From CAVDHB01 sp963608705 (GTDB taxonomy: Bacteria; Bacteroidota; Bacteroidia; Bacteroidales; Bacteroidaceae), in the NCBI GenBank assembly GCA_963608705.1, contig CAVDHB010000041.1, forward strand, positions 1 to 64,000: 64,000 bases of DNA. Direction: 5' to 3'. A model generated the notes under the pieces. It ran no database searches. It saw nothing but the letters and a program-made list of their open reading frames with translations, and was not told where the DNA came from. Below, in pieces: positions 50,499 to 58,498 of this stretch. The first letter of the stretch is position 1. Each line of letters opens with the position of its first letter. The translations under genes and the position numbers were made by a program.

Positions 50499-51374
50499 AT
50501 GATACAATCTATGACCGGCTACGGCAAGGCTACCGTAGTTTTCGGAGAAAAGAAAGTGGACGTGGAGATAAAGTCCTTGAACAGCAAAGCGTTGGATTTG
50601 ACCATGCGTGTGGCACCCCTTTATCGGGAAAAGGAAATCGAGATACGCGGCTTGATTGCCAAGGCATTGGAACGCGGCAAAGTGGATTTCTGTCTTTATA
50701 TAGAAAAAGATGACGCACAGGTGGCGGCTCCTATCAACCAGGCTTTGTTCGGCAACTATTATAATCAAATCCAGGCACTTTCCAAGAATCTGGGCATTCC
50801 CGTGCCGGAAGATTGGTTCTCTACTATCCTCCGTTTGCCGGACGTGATGTCCAAGACGGAAGTTCCTCAACTGTCCGAAGAGGAATGGAAGGTGGTGAAA
50901 GCCGGCATAGAGGAAGCTATTCAGCATTTAGTGGAGTTCCGTAAGCAGGAAGGCGCATCCTTGGAGAAGAAGTTCACGGAGAAAGTGGACAATATCGAGA
51001 ACCTGCTGCACAGCATCGAACCCTATGAGAAGAGCCGTGTGGAGAAAATCAAGGGACGTATCATTGACGGACTGAAACAGTTGCCGGAGGCAAGCTATGA
51101 CCAAAACCGTCTGGAGCAGGAACTCATTTATTATATCGAGAAACTGGACATCAGCGAGGAGAAACAACGTCTGGCCAACCACTTGAAGTATTTCCGGGAG
51201 ACCATGGCTGAAGGCCACGGACAGGGAAAGAAACTTGGATTCATCGCACAGGAGATGGGACGCGAAATCAATACCACGGGCAGCAAGAGCAACTTGGCGG
51301 AGATGCAGAACATCGTGGTGAAGATGAAGGACGAGCTGGAGCAAATCAAGGAACAGGTACTGAACGTAATGTAA
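50499..51374 (+). CDS. yicC: YicC/YloC family endoribonuclease
   Basis: 291 residues, with the invariant opening MIQSMTGYGKA and the C-terminal DUF1732 block containing GFIAQEMGREINTTGSKSN (about 245-263), diagnostic of the family. YicC proteins cleave RNA (in E. coli linked to RyhB turnover). First gene of a tight operon: gmk starts 6 bases later. Confidence 0.95.
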   Translation: MIQSMTGYGKATVVFGEKKVDVEIKSLNSKALDLTMRVAPLYREKEIEIRGLIAKALERGKVDFCLYIEKDDAQVAAPINQALFGNYYNQIQALSKNLGIPVPEDWFSTILRLPDVMSKTEVPQLSEEEWKVVKAGIEEAIQHLVEFRKQEGASLEKKFTEKVDNIENLLHSIEPYEKSRVEKIKGRIIDGLKQLPEASYDQNRLEQELIYYIEKLDISEEKQRLANHLKYFRETMAEGHGQGKKLGFIAQEMGREINTTGSKSNLAEMQNIVVKMKDELEQIKEQVLNVM

Positions 51375-51380
51375 TACGCT

Positions 51381-51950
51381 ATGGCAGGTAAACTGATTAT
51401 ATTTTCTGCACCTTCAGGGTCGGGGAAGTCCACGCTCATTGAGAGCTTGATGCCTCACAAGGAGCTGAACCTGCACTTTTCCATCTCGGCGACCAATCGT
51501 CCGCCTCGTGGAAAAGAACAGAACGGGGTGGAATACTTTTTCCTGTCTACGGAGGAGTTTAAGCAAAAGATTGAGGAGGGTGACTTCATTGAATATGAGG
51601 AGGTTTATCCCGGACGTTTTTACGGCACGTTGAAGAGCCAGGTGGAGAAACAGTTGGCTGCCGGAGAGAATGTCTTGTTCGACATAGACGTGAAGGGTGG
51701 ATGCAATGTGAAGAAACTCTATGGCGACCGTGCCATGAGCGTGTTCGTGCAACCTCCTTCAATCGACGTGTTGAGAAAACGGCTGGAAGGCAGAGGGACA
51801 GACTCGCAGGACATGATAGAGAAAAGACTTGCCAAGGCGGAATATGAGCTGAGTTTTGCCCCGAAGTTCGACCATGTGGTGGTCAATGACCAGTTGGAGG
51901 TAGCTCGGGAAGAAGTGTACCGCTTGGTAGCAGACTTCTTGAAGAAGTGA
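51381..51950 (+). CDS. gmk: guanylate kinase
   Basis: 189 residues. P-loop FSAPSGSGKSTLI (about 7-19), GMP-binding TNRPPRGKEQNGVEYFF (38-54), EVYPGRFYGT and VLFDIDVKGG (about 93-102) are all standard. It phosphorylates GMP to GDP. It overlaps nadD by 4 bases (GTGA). Confidence 0.97.
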   Translation: MAGKLIIFSAPSGSGKSTLIESLMPHKELNLHFSISATNRPPRGKEQNGVEYFFLSTEEFKQKIEEGDFIEYEEVYPGRFYGTLKSQVEKQLAAGENVLFDIDVKGGCNVKKLYGDRAMSVFVQPPSIDVLRKRLEGRGTDSQDMIEKRLAKAEYELSFAPKFDHVVVNDQLEVAREEVYRLVADFLKK

Positions 51951-52525
51951 GAAGGATAGGCGTTTTCGGTGGGTCGTTCAATCCCATTCACAATGGCCAT
52001 ATCCAGTTGGGACGTGCGTTGTGTAGGGAACACGGAGTGGACGAGTTATGGTATGTAGTCAGTCCCTTGAACCCGCTGAAAGCGGAAAACCATGAGCTGG
52101 CTTCGCCGGAAGAGCGGTTAGCCATGGCTCGGCTTGCCGTAAAGGCTTATCCCGAATTGCAAGTCTCCGATGTGGAGTTCTCATTGCCCAAGCCGTCTTA
52201 TATGGCGAATACCTTGGCCTGTTTACAACGGTCTCACCCCACCGATAGGTTTATTCTTGTCATTGGTGCGGACAACTGGCTGTGTTTTCCCCATTGGTAT
52301 CATTACAAGGAGATACTGGCTCGTCATGAGGTGTGGATATATCCCCGTCCGGGTTATCCCCTTCCGGCTGAACTTCCCGAAGGGGTGAGGAAAGTGGACA
52401 CGCCGTTGTACGATGTCAGTGCCACTGAAGTGCGGGATTTGTTGTGCAAGGGAGAGAGTGTGGAGAATTTAGTGCCTGATAGCGTGTCCGCTTATATTCG
52501 GACGCATCATTTATATGGTATGTAA
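51947..52525 (+). CDS. nadD: nicotinate-nucleotide adenylyltransferase
   Basis: 192 residues starting with GTG at 51947, overlapping the gmk stop. The nucleotidyltransferase signature GGSFNPIHNGH (about 8-18) and the C-terminal DVSATEVRDLL (about 162-172, equal to ISATxIR) are intact; VSPLNPLK follows the usual P-x-x-P-x-K pattern. It makes deamido-NAD from NaMN and ATP. It is the third gene of the operon. Confidence 0.96.
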   Translation: MRRIGVFGGSFNPIHNGHIQLGRALCREHGVDELWYVVSPLNPLKAENHELASPEERLAMARLAVKAYPELQVSDVEFSLPKPSYMANTLACLQRSHPTDRFILVIGADNWLCFPHWYHYKEILARHEVWIYPRPGYPLPAELPEGVRKVDTPLYDVSATEVRDLLCKGESVENLVPDSVSAYIRTHHLYGM

Positions 52526-52526
52526 T

Positions 52527-53435
52527 ATGCGACAAACCAAGATTTATCCTAATAGTTTCAAAGCATGGGTGTTGGCCGCTCGTCCAAAGACCTTGACAGG
52601 GGCAGCTGTGCCTGTGCTTATTTCTGTCAGTATGGCGTGGCATTCTTTTGAGGGCGCTTTTCCCTCTTTCCCTTGGATACCTGCGGCACTGTGTTTCTTG
52701 TTCGCCTTTTGTATGCAGATAGACGCGAATTTCGTGAACGACTATTTCGACTGTCTTAAAGGCGCTGACGGAGAGGATCGTCTGGGACCTTTGAGAGCTT
52801 GTTCACAGGGATGGATTACCCTTCCTTTTATGAGGGCTGGTATTGCCTTTACGACCTTGGTGGCCTGTCTGTGCGGTTTTCCGCTCATCTTTTACGGAGG
52901 TGTGGACATGGTGTTCATCGGACTTGCCTGTGTGGTGTTTTGTTTCCTCTATACGTTGACCTTCTCCCGAAAAGGCTTGGGCGATGTGCTGGTTTTGTTG
53001 TTTTTCGGGGTAGTGCCGGTATGTGTACCTTATTATATAATCTGCCATGCGTGTCCGTGGTGGGTGGTGGTGGTTTCTGTGGCCTGCGGTTTGACTGTGG
53101 ACACTTTGCTGGTGCTGAACAATTACCGTGACCGGGAGCAGGATTTAAAACATGGAAAAGTGACCCTGTTGGGAAGGATGTCCAGGGAAAGCGGAAGAAA
53201 ACTTTACTTGTGGTTAGGCGTGGTAGCCGTGTGTCTCACCATGGCTGTAGCCATAAACCGTGTGGACAGATGGTATTTGGTCGTTGTCTTGCTTCTCTAC
53301 GTGGCGCTTCATCTGAAAACCACGAAAGAAATGGGACGTGAAGAGGGAAAAGCGTTGAACAAGATATTAGGAAAAACAGCCCGGAATATCTTTGTGTACG
53401 GCCTTCTCACAGCCGTCATTTTCCTTTGGGGATAG
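52527..53435 (+). CDS. menA: UbiA-type prenyltransferase, probably MenA
   Basis: 302 residues from ATG 52527; ATG 52515 inside the nadD end is an alternative giving four more residues. Opening FKAWVLAARPKTLTGAAVP is typical of MenA (1,4-dihydroxy-2-naphthoate polyprenyltransferase). The Mg-diphosphate motif is NDYFDCLKGAD near residues 76-86. A second acidic motif, NYRDREQDLKHGK, lies near 195-207. Several membrane helices run through the rest. It prenylates the menaquinone head group. It closes the yicC-gmk-nadD-menA operon. Confidence 0.9.
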   Translation: MRQTKIYPNSFKAWVLAARPKTLTGAAVPVLISVSMAWHSFEGAFPSFPWIPAALCFLFAFCMQIDANFVNDYFDCLKGADGEDRLGPLRACSQGWITLPFMRAGIAFTTLVACLCGFPLIFYGGVDMVFIGLACVVFCFLYTLTFSRKGLGDVLVLLFFGVVPVCVPYYIICHACPWWVVVVSVACGLTVDTLLVLNNYRDREQDLKHGKVTLLGRMSRESGRKLYLWLGVVAVCLTMAVAINRVDRWYLVVVLLLYVALHLKTTKEMGREEGKALNKILGKTARNIFVYGLLTAVIFLWG

Positions 53436-53461
53436 TCGGCAATCAGACTGTCCTCTTTTTC
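53430..53461 (+). terminator. terminator of the yicC-menA operon
   Basis: ggatagtc (53430-53437) pairs with gactgtcc (53446-53453), with one G-T, then TCTTTTT. The stem starts in the menA stop codon. Confidence 0.7.
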
Positions 53462-53662
53462 GCTTATAATCTATAAGTAGATACCAATTTAATCTGACAG
53501 ATTGTGTGTAAAACAAGATTGTATGTGCTTGTTTTCGGCCTCTAAAAGGCTGAATATAGGCTGTATGAATGCTAATTGCTTTCATAATGATATCGTTTGC
53601 TTAAAGGCGATGTTCTAAAAGTCTTATTCGTAGGTCAATTGGTAGGGAAACTGTGGAGAATG

Positions 53663-53694
53663 TTTGGTGGTTTCAAAGGTAGTATATATATTTG
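53663..53694 (+). promoter_or_regulatory. promoter of the DUF3836-like gene
   Basis: TTTG (53663-53666), 20 bases, TATATTTG (53687-53694). Nearly the same layout as the PPi-PFK promoter at 36923-36954. The interval 53462-53662 before it shows nothing recognisable. Confidence 0.8.
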
Positions 53695-53788
53695 TAGTGC
53701 AAGCCAAGAGAGGCATTGAAAACTGAAAGTTGTCTTTCAAGACAGCGAGAATAAAATGATTACCCGAAACAAGTTAAAACGTACAGTT

Positions 53789-54181
53789 ATGAAAAGCTTA
53801 GTAAGTAAAGTGGTGATGTCAGCGGCAGTGTTAATGGCAGGCTTTACAACCGCAGCTGCTCAAAATGACTTTTACACTAATGTACACATGGACGGTCAGA
53901 ATGCTTCCGAGCGTACCATCTACAAATACGATGGTTATCTGACGCCTCATTTGAAATACGATTACACCTACAATGCGGACAACAAGATGTCCTCACGCAC
54001 CGCTTATCTGTGGCTCGACGCACACAATGAGTGGATTCCCTATTATCGGATTGACTATACGTATGAAAATGGCAAGGTCAATATGAAATACGGAGTGTGG
54101 GATGCGATGTCAGGAAACTTCAGCAAATACAAAGAACACGCTTCCTACGAAGCGACTGGAGACAACGACCCGCAGTGGTGA
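53789..54181 (+). CDS. small secreted DUF3836-like protein
   Basis: 130 residues from ATG 53789 (the frame opens at 53756, but this start gives the clean signal peptide VSKVVMSAAVLMAGFTTAAA with a cleavage site before QNDFY). The mature part is about 105 residues of repeated YxYDGYLTPHLKYDYTYN-like strands: Tyr-rich, with short charged turns (YKYDGYLTPHLKYDYTYN, YRIDYTYENGKVNMKY). I associate this with DUF3836, a Bacteroidales family of unknown function. It has a strong promoter and strong terminator of its own and probably sits in the periplasm or outside the cell. Confidence 0.75.
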   Translation: MKSLVSKVVMSAAVLMAGFTTAAAQNDFYTNVHMDGQNASERTIYKYDGYLTPHLKYDYTYNADNKMSSRTAYLWLDAHNEWIPYYRIDYTYENGKVNMKYGVWDAMSGNFSKYKEHASYEATGDNDPQW

Positions 54182-54228
54182 TAAGGAGTAGCATTAATCT
54201 CTCTTCATAAATATAAATTAATTGTTGG

Positions 54229-54273
54229 GATAAAGGAACGGTCAAGCGTGACATGTTTCCTTTATCTTTTTTT
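54229..54273 (+). terminator. terminator of the DUF3836-like gene
   Basis: gataaaggaa (54229-54238) pairs perfectly with ttcctttatc (54257-54266), followed by T7 (54267-54273). Confidence 0.9.
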
Positions 54274-54332
54274 ATGCCCGTTGTGAGCCTTGTCTCTGAG
54301 CGTATATGGAAAGCCCGCTTGCACAGCGTCAA

Positions 54333-54384
54333 TTCCTTTCTGTTTTAGGTATGCTAATCTGTATCTTTATTAGGTCGCAAAGTC
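54333..54384 (+). repeat. leader shared with the 35.1-kb array
   Basis: atgctaatctgtatctttat followed by taggtcgcaaagtc corresponds base for base, with few changes, to 35095-35130. The distance from aaagtc to the first ATTA is 13 bases in both. TATCTTTA within it resembles a -7 box. Confidence 0.75.
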
Positions 54385-54396
54385 TTGCCTTGAAAG

Positions 54397-54626
54397 ATTA
54401 CTAAGTCTTCCTTCAAGACATTACTAGGTTTGTGTTTGAGAGATTACTAGGTTTGTGCTTGAGACATTACTAGGTTTGTGCTTGAGACATTACTAGGTTT
54501 GTGCTTAAGAGATTACTAGGTCCTTGATCAAGACATTACTAAGTCCTTGCTTAAGACATTACTAAATCCTGTTCCAAGCGATTATTAAGTCCTGACCTAT
54601 GAGATTACTAAGTCTTGGCTCAAAAG
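54397..54626. repeat. 23-bp tandem repeat array, ten units
   Basis: Units begin at 54397, 54420, 54443, 54466, 54489, 54512, 54535, 54558, 54581 and 54604: an exact 23-base period over 230 bases. Core ATTACTA(A/G)G(T)(C/T). Units 2-5 carry the homogenised variant attactaggtttgtg and unit 6 the intermediate attactaggtcc. The outer units keep attactaagtc as in the 35.1-kb array. Local homogenisation points to expansion by slippage or unequal exchange. Non-coding on both strands. Confidence 0.9.
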
Positions 54627-54653
54627 GCTGTTTAGTTCAGAATAATCTGATTA

Positions 54654-54732
54654 TAAGCTGATTATATTGTCCTTTTATTGAACTCACCATTTATAATCCA
54701 ATTCGGTTGAGATAAAATTTATAATCAGCTTA
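54654..54732. repeat. 13-bp perfect inverted repeat between the sub-arrays
   Basis: taagctgattata (54654-54666) and tataatcagctta (54720-54732) are exact reverse complements, 53 bases apart. It separates the regular ten-unit array from the degenerate six-unit one. Confidence 0.8.
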
Positions 54733-54757
54733 CACTAGCATTTTGTCAGTTTGCAAA

Positions 54758-54895
54758 ATCACTAAGTTCAGCCCGTGAGATTACTAAGTTCCGCATGGGA
54801 GATTACTAGGTTTATGATCAAGAGATTACTAGGTTATGGATTATGCGGTTGCTAAGGCTTGTCTCAAGAGACGTGCTAAGTGCGAGTCCAAAAAG
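54758..54895. repeat. degenerate continuation of the 23-bp array, six units
   Basis: Units begin near 54758, 54780, 54802, 54825, 54848 and 54872, with spacings of 22-24 bases: atcactaag, attactaag, attactagg, attactagg, gttgctaag, cgtgctaag. The decay in core and spacing suggests an older part of the array. Confidence 0.75.
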
Positions 54896-55180
54896 TCACT
54901 TATTCTATAAATATCTAATGAATAAGATGGATTATATGCTATTCCTGTTTCATTTTGTAAAGACGCTCTACGATTCCATCCTTGGGTATTGCGATTCAGC
55001 CTGAACTGAAATCTGCAATCTCGTGAACGTTGCCTGCATCAATCCACGCATGATTACCAATACCGCAGGAACGGTCGTTTTAATGCTTTTGCTCTGGTAC
55101 TCTGAATGTCAGATTCATCATTAAAAATGCGTATATTAACATAAAATAGCATTCGGGGGGTAAATATTAAATATAATGAC

Positions 55181-55188
55181 TACCTTTG
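55181..55188 (+). promoter_or_regulatory. -7 box of the second susC gene
   Basis: TACCTTTG followed by CCGCAAG, about 110 bases before the start codon at 55298. A G6 run lies near the -33 position instead of TTTG. Confidence 0.6.
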
Positions 55189-55297
55189 CCGCAAGTTCAG
55201 ACTGTAAAAGAGTAAAATAACTGCTTGGGTAAAGGTGAAAATAGTTCCTTGGACAGGCTTTAAAAAGAGATATCAACCAATTATTAAAGGTGAGATT

Positions 55298-58200
55298 ATG
55301 AACAAACAAAGAATGTGGTTGGCAGCATGCCTCATCACGGCTTCGGGATGGGCTGCCGCACAAGTACGGGTAACCGGTACTGTGATTAGTGCGGAAGATG
55401 GCCAACCGGTAGTGGGAGCGTCCGTTATCGTTCCCGGAACAAAAGTGGGTACCGTCACCAATCTGGACGGAAAATTCATGCTTACAGTGCCGAAAGGCAG
55501 TACAAACGTTCGTGTGTCTTATCTGGGTATGGTTTCCCAGACGCTTGCGGCACAGGAGCAAATGAACGTGTCCTTGAAGAGCGACGCTCGTTCTCTGAAT
55601 GAGGTGGTGGTCACAGCCTTGGGTATCACGAAAGAGAAGAAGTCTTTGGGCTATGCGGTGCAGGCCGTCAGCGGAGAGCAATTGACTGAGGCGGCTAATA
55701 CGGATTTCGCCACGGCTTTGCAAGGAAAGGTTTCAGGTGTGGACATCACACCTTCTTCTGGTATGCCGGGTGCTTCTTCACAGATTGTGATTCGTGGTGT
55801 GCGTTCCTTCACGGGAGACAATACACCGTTGTATGTGGTGGACGGAATGCCTATCGCTTCCTCCTCAGACATTGACACAGACCTTCGTAATACGGGTAGT
55901 GTGGCCGGTACAGACTTTGCCAACCGTGGTATTGACATTGATCCTAATGACATCGCCAGCATCAATATCTTGAAAGGACAGGCAGCTTCCGCCTTGTACG
56001 GTATGCGTGCTTCCAACGGCGTGGTGGTCATCACGACCAAAAGCGGAAAAGGTGCGTCCAAAGGTAAACCGACGATTACGGTGAATACCAACCTTGCGTT
56101 CAACAAGGTGTCCACTTTGCCTGAATTCCAGAAAGAGTATGCGCAGGGTGGAATGGATGAGAACGGCAATCTTGTGTACAGTCCTTATTCATCCATGGCT
56201 TGGGGACCGAAGATTTCAGAACTTCCCAATGACCCGACTTATGGTGGTAATACAGACAATGAATATACAAAAGCAGGCAAGCATCCCGGACAGTACTATG
56301 TGCCTCAGCGTGCCGCCGCAGGATTAGATCCTTGGGCGACTCCTCGTGCTTATGACAATGCAAAGAACTTCTTTGACTTGGGCGTAAGCTGGAGCAACAA
56401 TGTGAATGTGGCGCAGGCTTTTGATAAAGGTAACTACTCTTTCTCTTTGGGTAATACGACCTCGAATGGTATTATTCCTTCCACAGGTATGGATCGTTAT
56501 AATGCCAAGTTGAATGCCACGGCTTACCTGAACAAATACTGGACTACAGGATTCAGCGGCAACTATGTGTGGTCTAAGGTGAAGAAGCAGAGTGTGGGTA
56601 ATGAGGGAATCATGGCAACCGTCTATGGAGTGCCTGCCAACTATGATTTCAACGGTATACCCTCTCATGTGGAAGGTGATCCATACACACAGAACAACTA
56701 TCGTAGTTCGACATTTAATAATGCGTATTGGGCTGCGGACAACAACTCCTTTATGGAGCGTTCACAGCGTTTCTTCGGAAACACTTACTTGCAATACAAA
56801 TCAAATTTCGGTACGGACAATCATACACTGACTGGAAAATACCAGTTGGGTGTGGATGCGTACAGTACAACGTATAGTGACAGTTATGGCTATGGCGATA
56901 CGAGCTATCCAACGGGATATTCTCGCCAGGACACCTATCAGATTACGGAGCTGAACTCCTTGTTTACATTGACTTATGAGTGGAAAATCAATGCCGACAT
57001 GGACTTTACCGCTTTGTATGGTAATGAGTTGGTAAATAACGAGACACGTTATACGACTGGTATAGGACAGAACTTCAACATCCCTGGATGGAATCATATT
57101 TCCAACGGTACCTTATTCCAAGCGGGACAAACTACAGGGAAAAAACGTACAGTGGGTAACTTCTTGAATCTTTCTTGGTCTTGGAAGAATATGTTGTATT
57201 TGAACGCCACGGTACGTAACGATATTGTGTCGTCCATGCCGCGGAACAACCGTTCCTTTACCTATCCTTCCGTGTCATTGGGATGGATTTTCACCGAGCT
57301 TCCTTTCTTGAAAGACAATAAAGTTTTGACATTTGGTAAACTTCGTGCTTCGTATGCGGAAGTCGGTATGGCGGGACAGTATATACAGAACCTCTATGCC
57401 ACGCCTTTGTATGGAGGAGGTTTCTATGGAGGGTATCCTATACAATATCCCTTTGGTTCCATCACCTCTTATGTGCCTTTCTATAAGGTGTATGACCCGA
57501 ACTTGAAACCGCAGAATACTAAGTCTTATGAGCTGGGTGTGGATTTGACTTTCTTTGATGGCTTGTTTGATATTAGCTATACCTACTCCCGTCAGAATGT
57601 GAAAGACCAAATCTTCGAAGTTCCTTTGGATGGTTCTACAGGGTATCAGGAAATGGTGACCAATGGTGGTAAGATTCATACAAACTCTCATGAGTTAAGC
57701 GTGAATGTACATCCGGTTCGCCAGCGTAATGTGGATTGGTCGTTCGGCTTCAACTTCTCGAAGATAGACAATTATGTAGATGAGTTGGCTCAGGGCGTGA
57801 ACAGTATTATGCTGGGTGGCTTTGTGACACCACAGGTGCGTGCGGGTATCGGAGACAAGTTCCCTGTGATTTATGGTAACTCTTATTTACGTAATGACAA
57901 AGGACAGATTGTAGTGGATGCAAATGGTATGCCACAAGCCGGACCTGCACAAGTTATTGGCAAGGTCTCTCCTGATTTCCGCTTAGGCTTTAACACGACT
58001 TTGTCGCTTTACAAGTTCAAGCTGACAGCCGTTCTTGACTGGAAACAAGGTGGTCAGATTTACAGCGGAACGAAAGGTGTGCTGGATGTATACGGAGTGT
58101 CTAAACGTACCGAGGAGTTCCGTAACAAGAAAGAATTCTTGTTTGAGTTGCCGGCTGTGAAAGAAGACGGCACCCCGAATGACATCAAGATTCCGGGCAG

Positions 58201-58486
58201 CGCCGCACAAGACTATTTCATGGCATTGAACAACATTGATGAGTCAAGCGTGTTTGATAATTCTTTTATTAAACTGCGTGAGATTTCGTTGAGCTATCCG
58301 GTTGTGGATAAGAAATGGTTGCATATTACAGCCAATGTCTTTGCCCGTAACCTTATCTTGTGGTCGCAGCTCAAAGGTTTCGACCCGGAGGCTTCTTTGG
58401 GTAACAATAACATGGCCGGTGCCTTCGAGCGTTTCTCTTTGCCGGGAACCGCTACTTATGGCTTTGGTCTTACATTCAAATTCTGA
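55298..58486 (+). CDS. SusC/RagA family TonB-linked outer-membrane transporter (second pair)
   Basis: 1062 residues from ATG 55298; the frame is open to 55235 but the chosen start gives the signal peptide MWLAACLITASGWAAAQ. The regulatory-like domain spans about 23-95 (VTGTVISAEDGQPVVGASVI). The plug has SLNEVVVTALGITKEKKSLG, GKVSGVDITPSSGMPGASSQ and ALYGMRASNGVVVITTKSGK. The barrel ends ATYGFGLTFKF. It is paired with the SusD gene 12 bases downstream. No glycoside hydrolase, peptidase or sensor is adjacent, so the substrate is unknown. Confidence 0.95.
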   Translation: MNKQRMWLAACLITASGWAAAQVRVTGTVISAEDGQPVVGASVIVPGTKVGTVTNLDGKFMLTVPKGSTNVRVSYLGMVSQTLAAQEQMNVSLKSDARSLNEVVVTALGITKEKKSLGYAVQAVSGEQLTEAANTDFATALQGKVSGVDITPSSGMPGASSQIVIRGVRSFTGDNTPLYVVDGMPIASSSDIDTDLRNTGSVAGTDFANRGIDIDPNDIASINILKGQAASALYGMRASNGVVVITTKSGKGASKGKPTITVNTNLAFNKVSTLPEFQKEYAQGGMDENGNLVYSPYSSMAWGPKISELPNDPTYGGNTDNEYTKAGKHPGQYYVPQRAAAGLDPWATPRAYDNAKNFFDLGVSWSNNVNVAQAFDKGNYSFSLGNTTSNGIIPSTGMDRYNAKLNATAYLNKYWTTGFSGNYVWSKVKKQSVGNEGIMATVYGVPANYDFNGIPSHVEGDPYTQNNYRSSTFNNAYWAADNNSFMERSQRFFGNTYLQYKSNFGTDNHTLTGKYQLGVDAYSTTYSDSYGYGDTSYPTGYSRQDTYQITELNSLFTLTYEWKINADMDFTALYGNELVNNETRYTTGIGQNFNIPGWNHISNGTLFQAGQTTGKKRTVGNFLNLSWSWKNMLYLNATVRNDIVSSMPRNNRSFTYPSVSLGWIFTELPFLKDNKVLTFGKLRASYAEVGMAGQYIQNLYATPLYGGGFYGGYPIQYPFGSITSYVPFYKVYDPNLKPQNTKSYELGVDLTFFDGLFDISYTYSRQNVKDQIFEVPLDGSTGYQEMVTNGGKIHTNSHELSVNVHPVRQRNVDWSFGFNFSKIDNYVDELAQGVNSIMLGGFVTPQVRAGIGDKFPVIYGNSYLRNDKGQIVVDANGMPQAGPAQVIGKVSPDFRLGFNTTLSLYKFKLTAVLDWKQGGQIYSGTKGVLDVYGVSKRTEEFRNKKEFLFELPAVKEDGTPNDIKIPGSAAQDYFMALNNIDESSVFDNSFIKLREISLSYPVVDKKWLHITANVFARNLILWSQLKGFDPEASLGNNNMAGAFERFSLPGTATYGFGLTFKF

Positions 58487-58498
58487 TACTTTACAGTT

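Larger units (their letters stand above)
54182..55297. other. 1.1-kb gene-free region with two sub-arrays
   Basis: After the terminator (54229-54273) come the shared leader (54333-54384), ten 23-bp units (54397-54626), a 13-bp inverted repeat (54654-54732), six degenerate units (54758-54895), then about 285 bases with only short open frames and the susC promoter at 55181. No gene is supported. Confidence 0.75.

Noticed and set aside
50373..50927. N-terminal extension of the thioesterase gene
   Set aside because: It lies fully antisense to the yicC operon start, and a -7 box just before 50372 supports the shorter protein.
54397..54895. Plasmid-type iterons or a replication origin
   Set aside because: No rep or dnaA-like gene is near, no DnaA box consensus was seen, and the same array occurs at a second chromosomal site.
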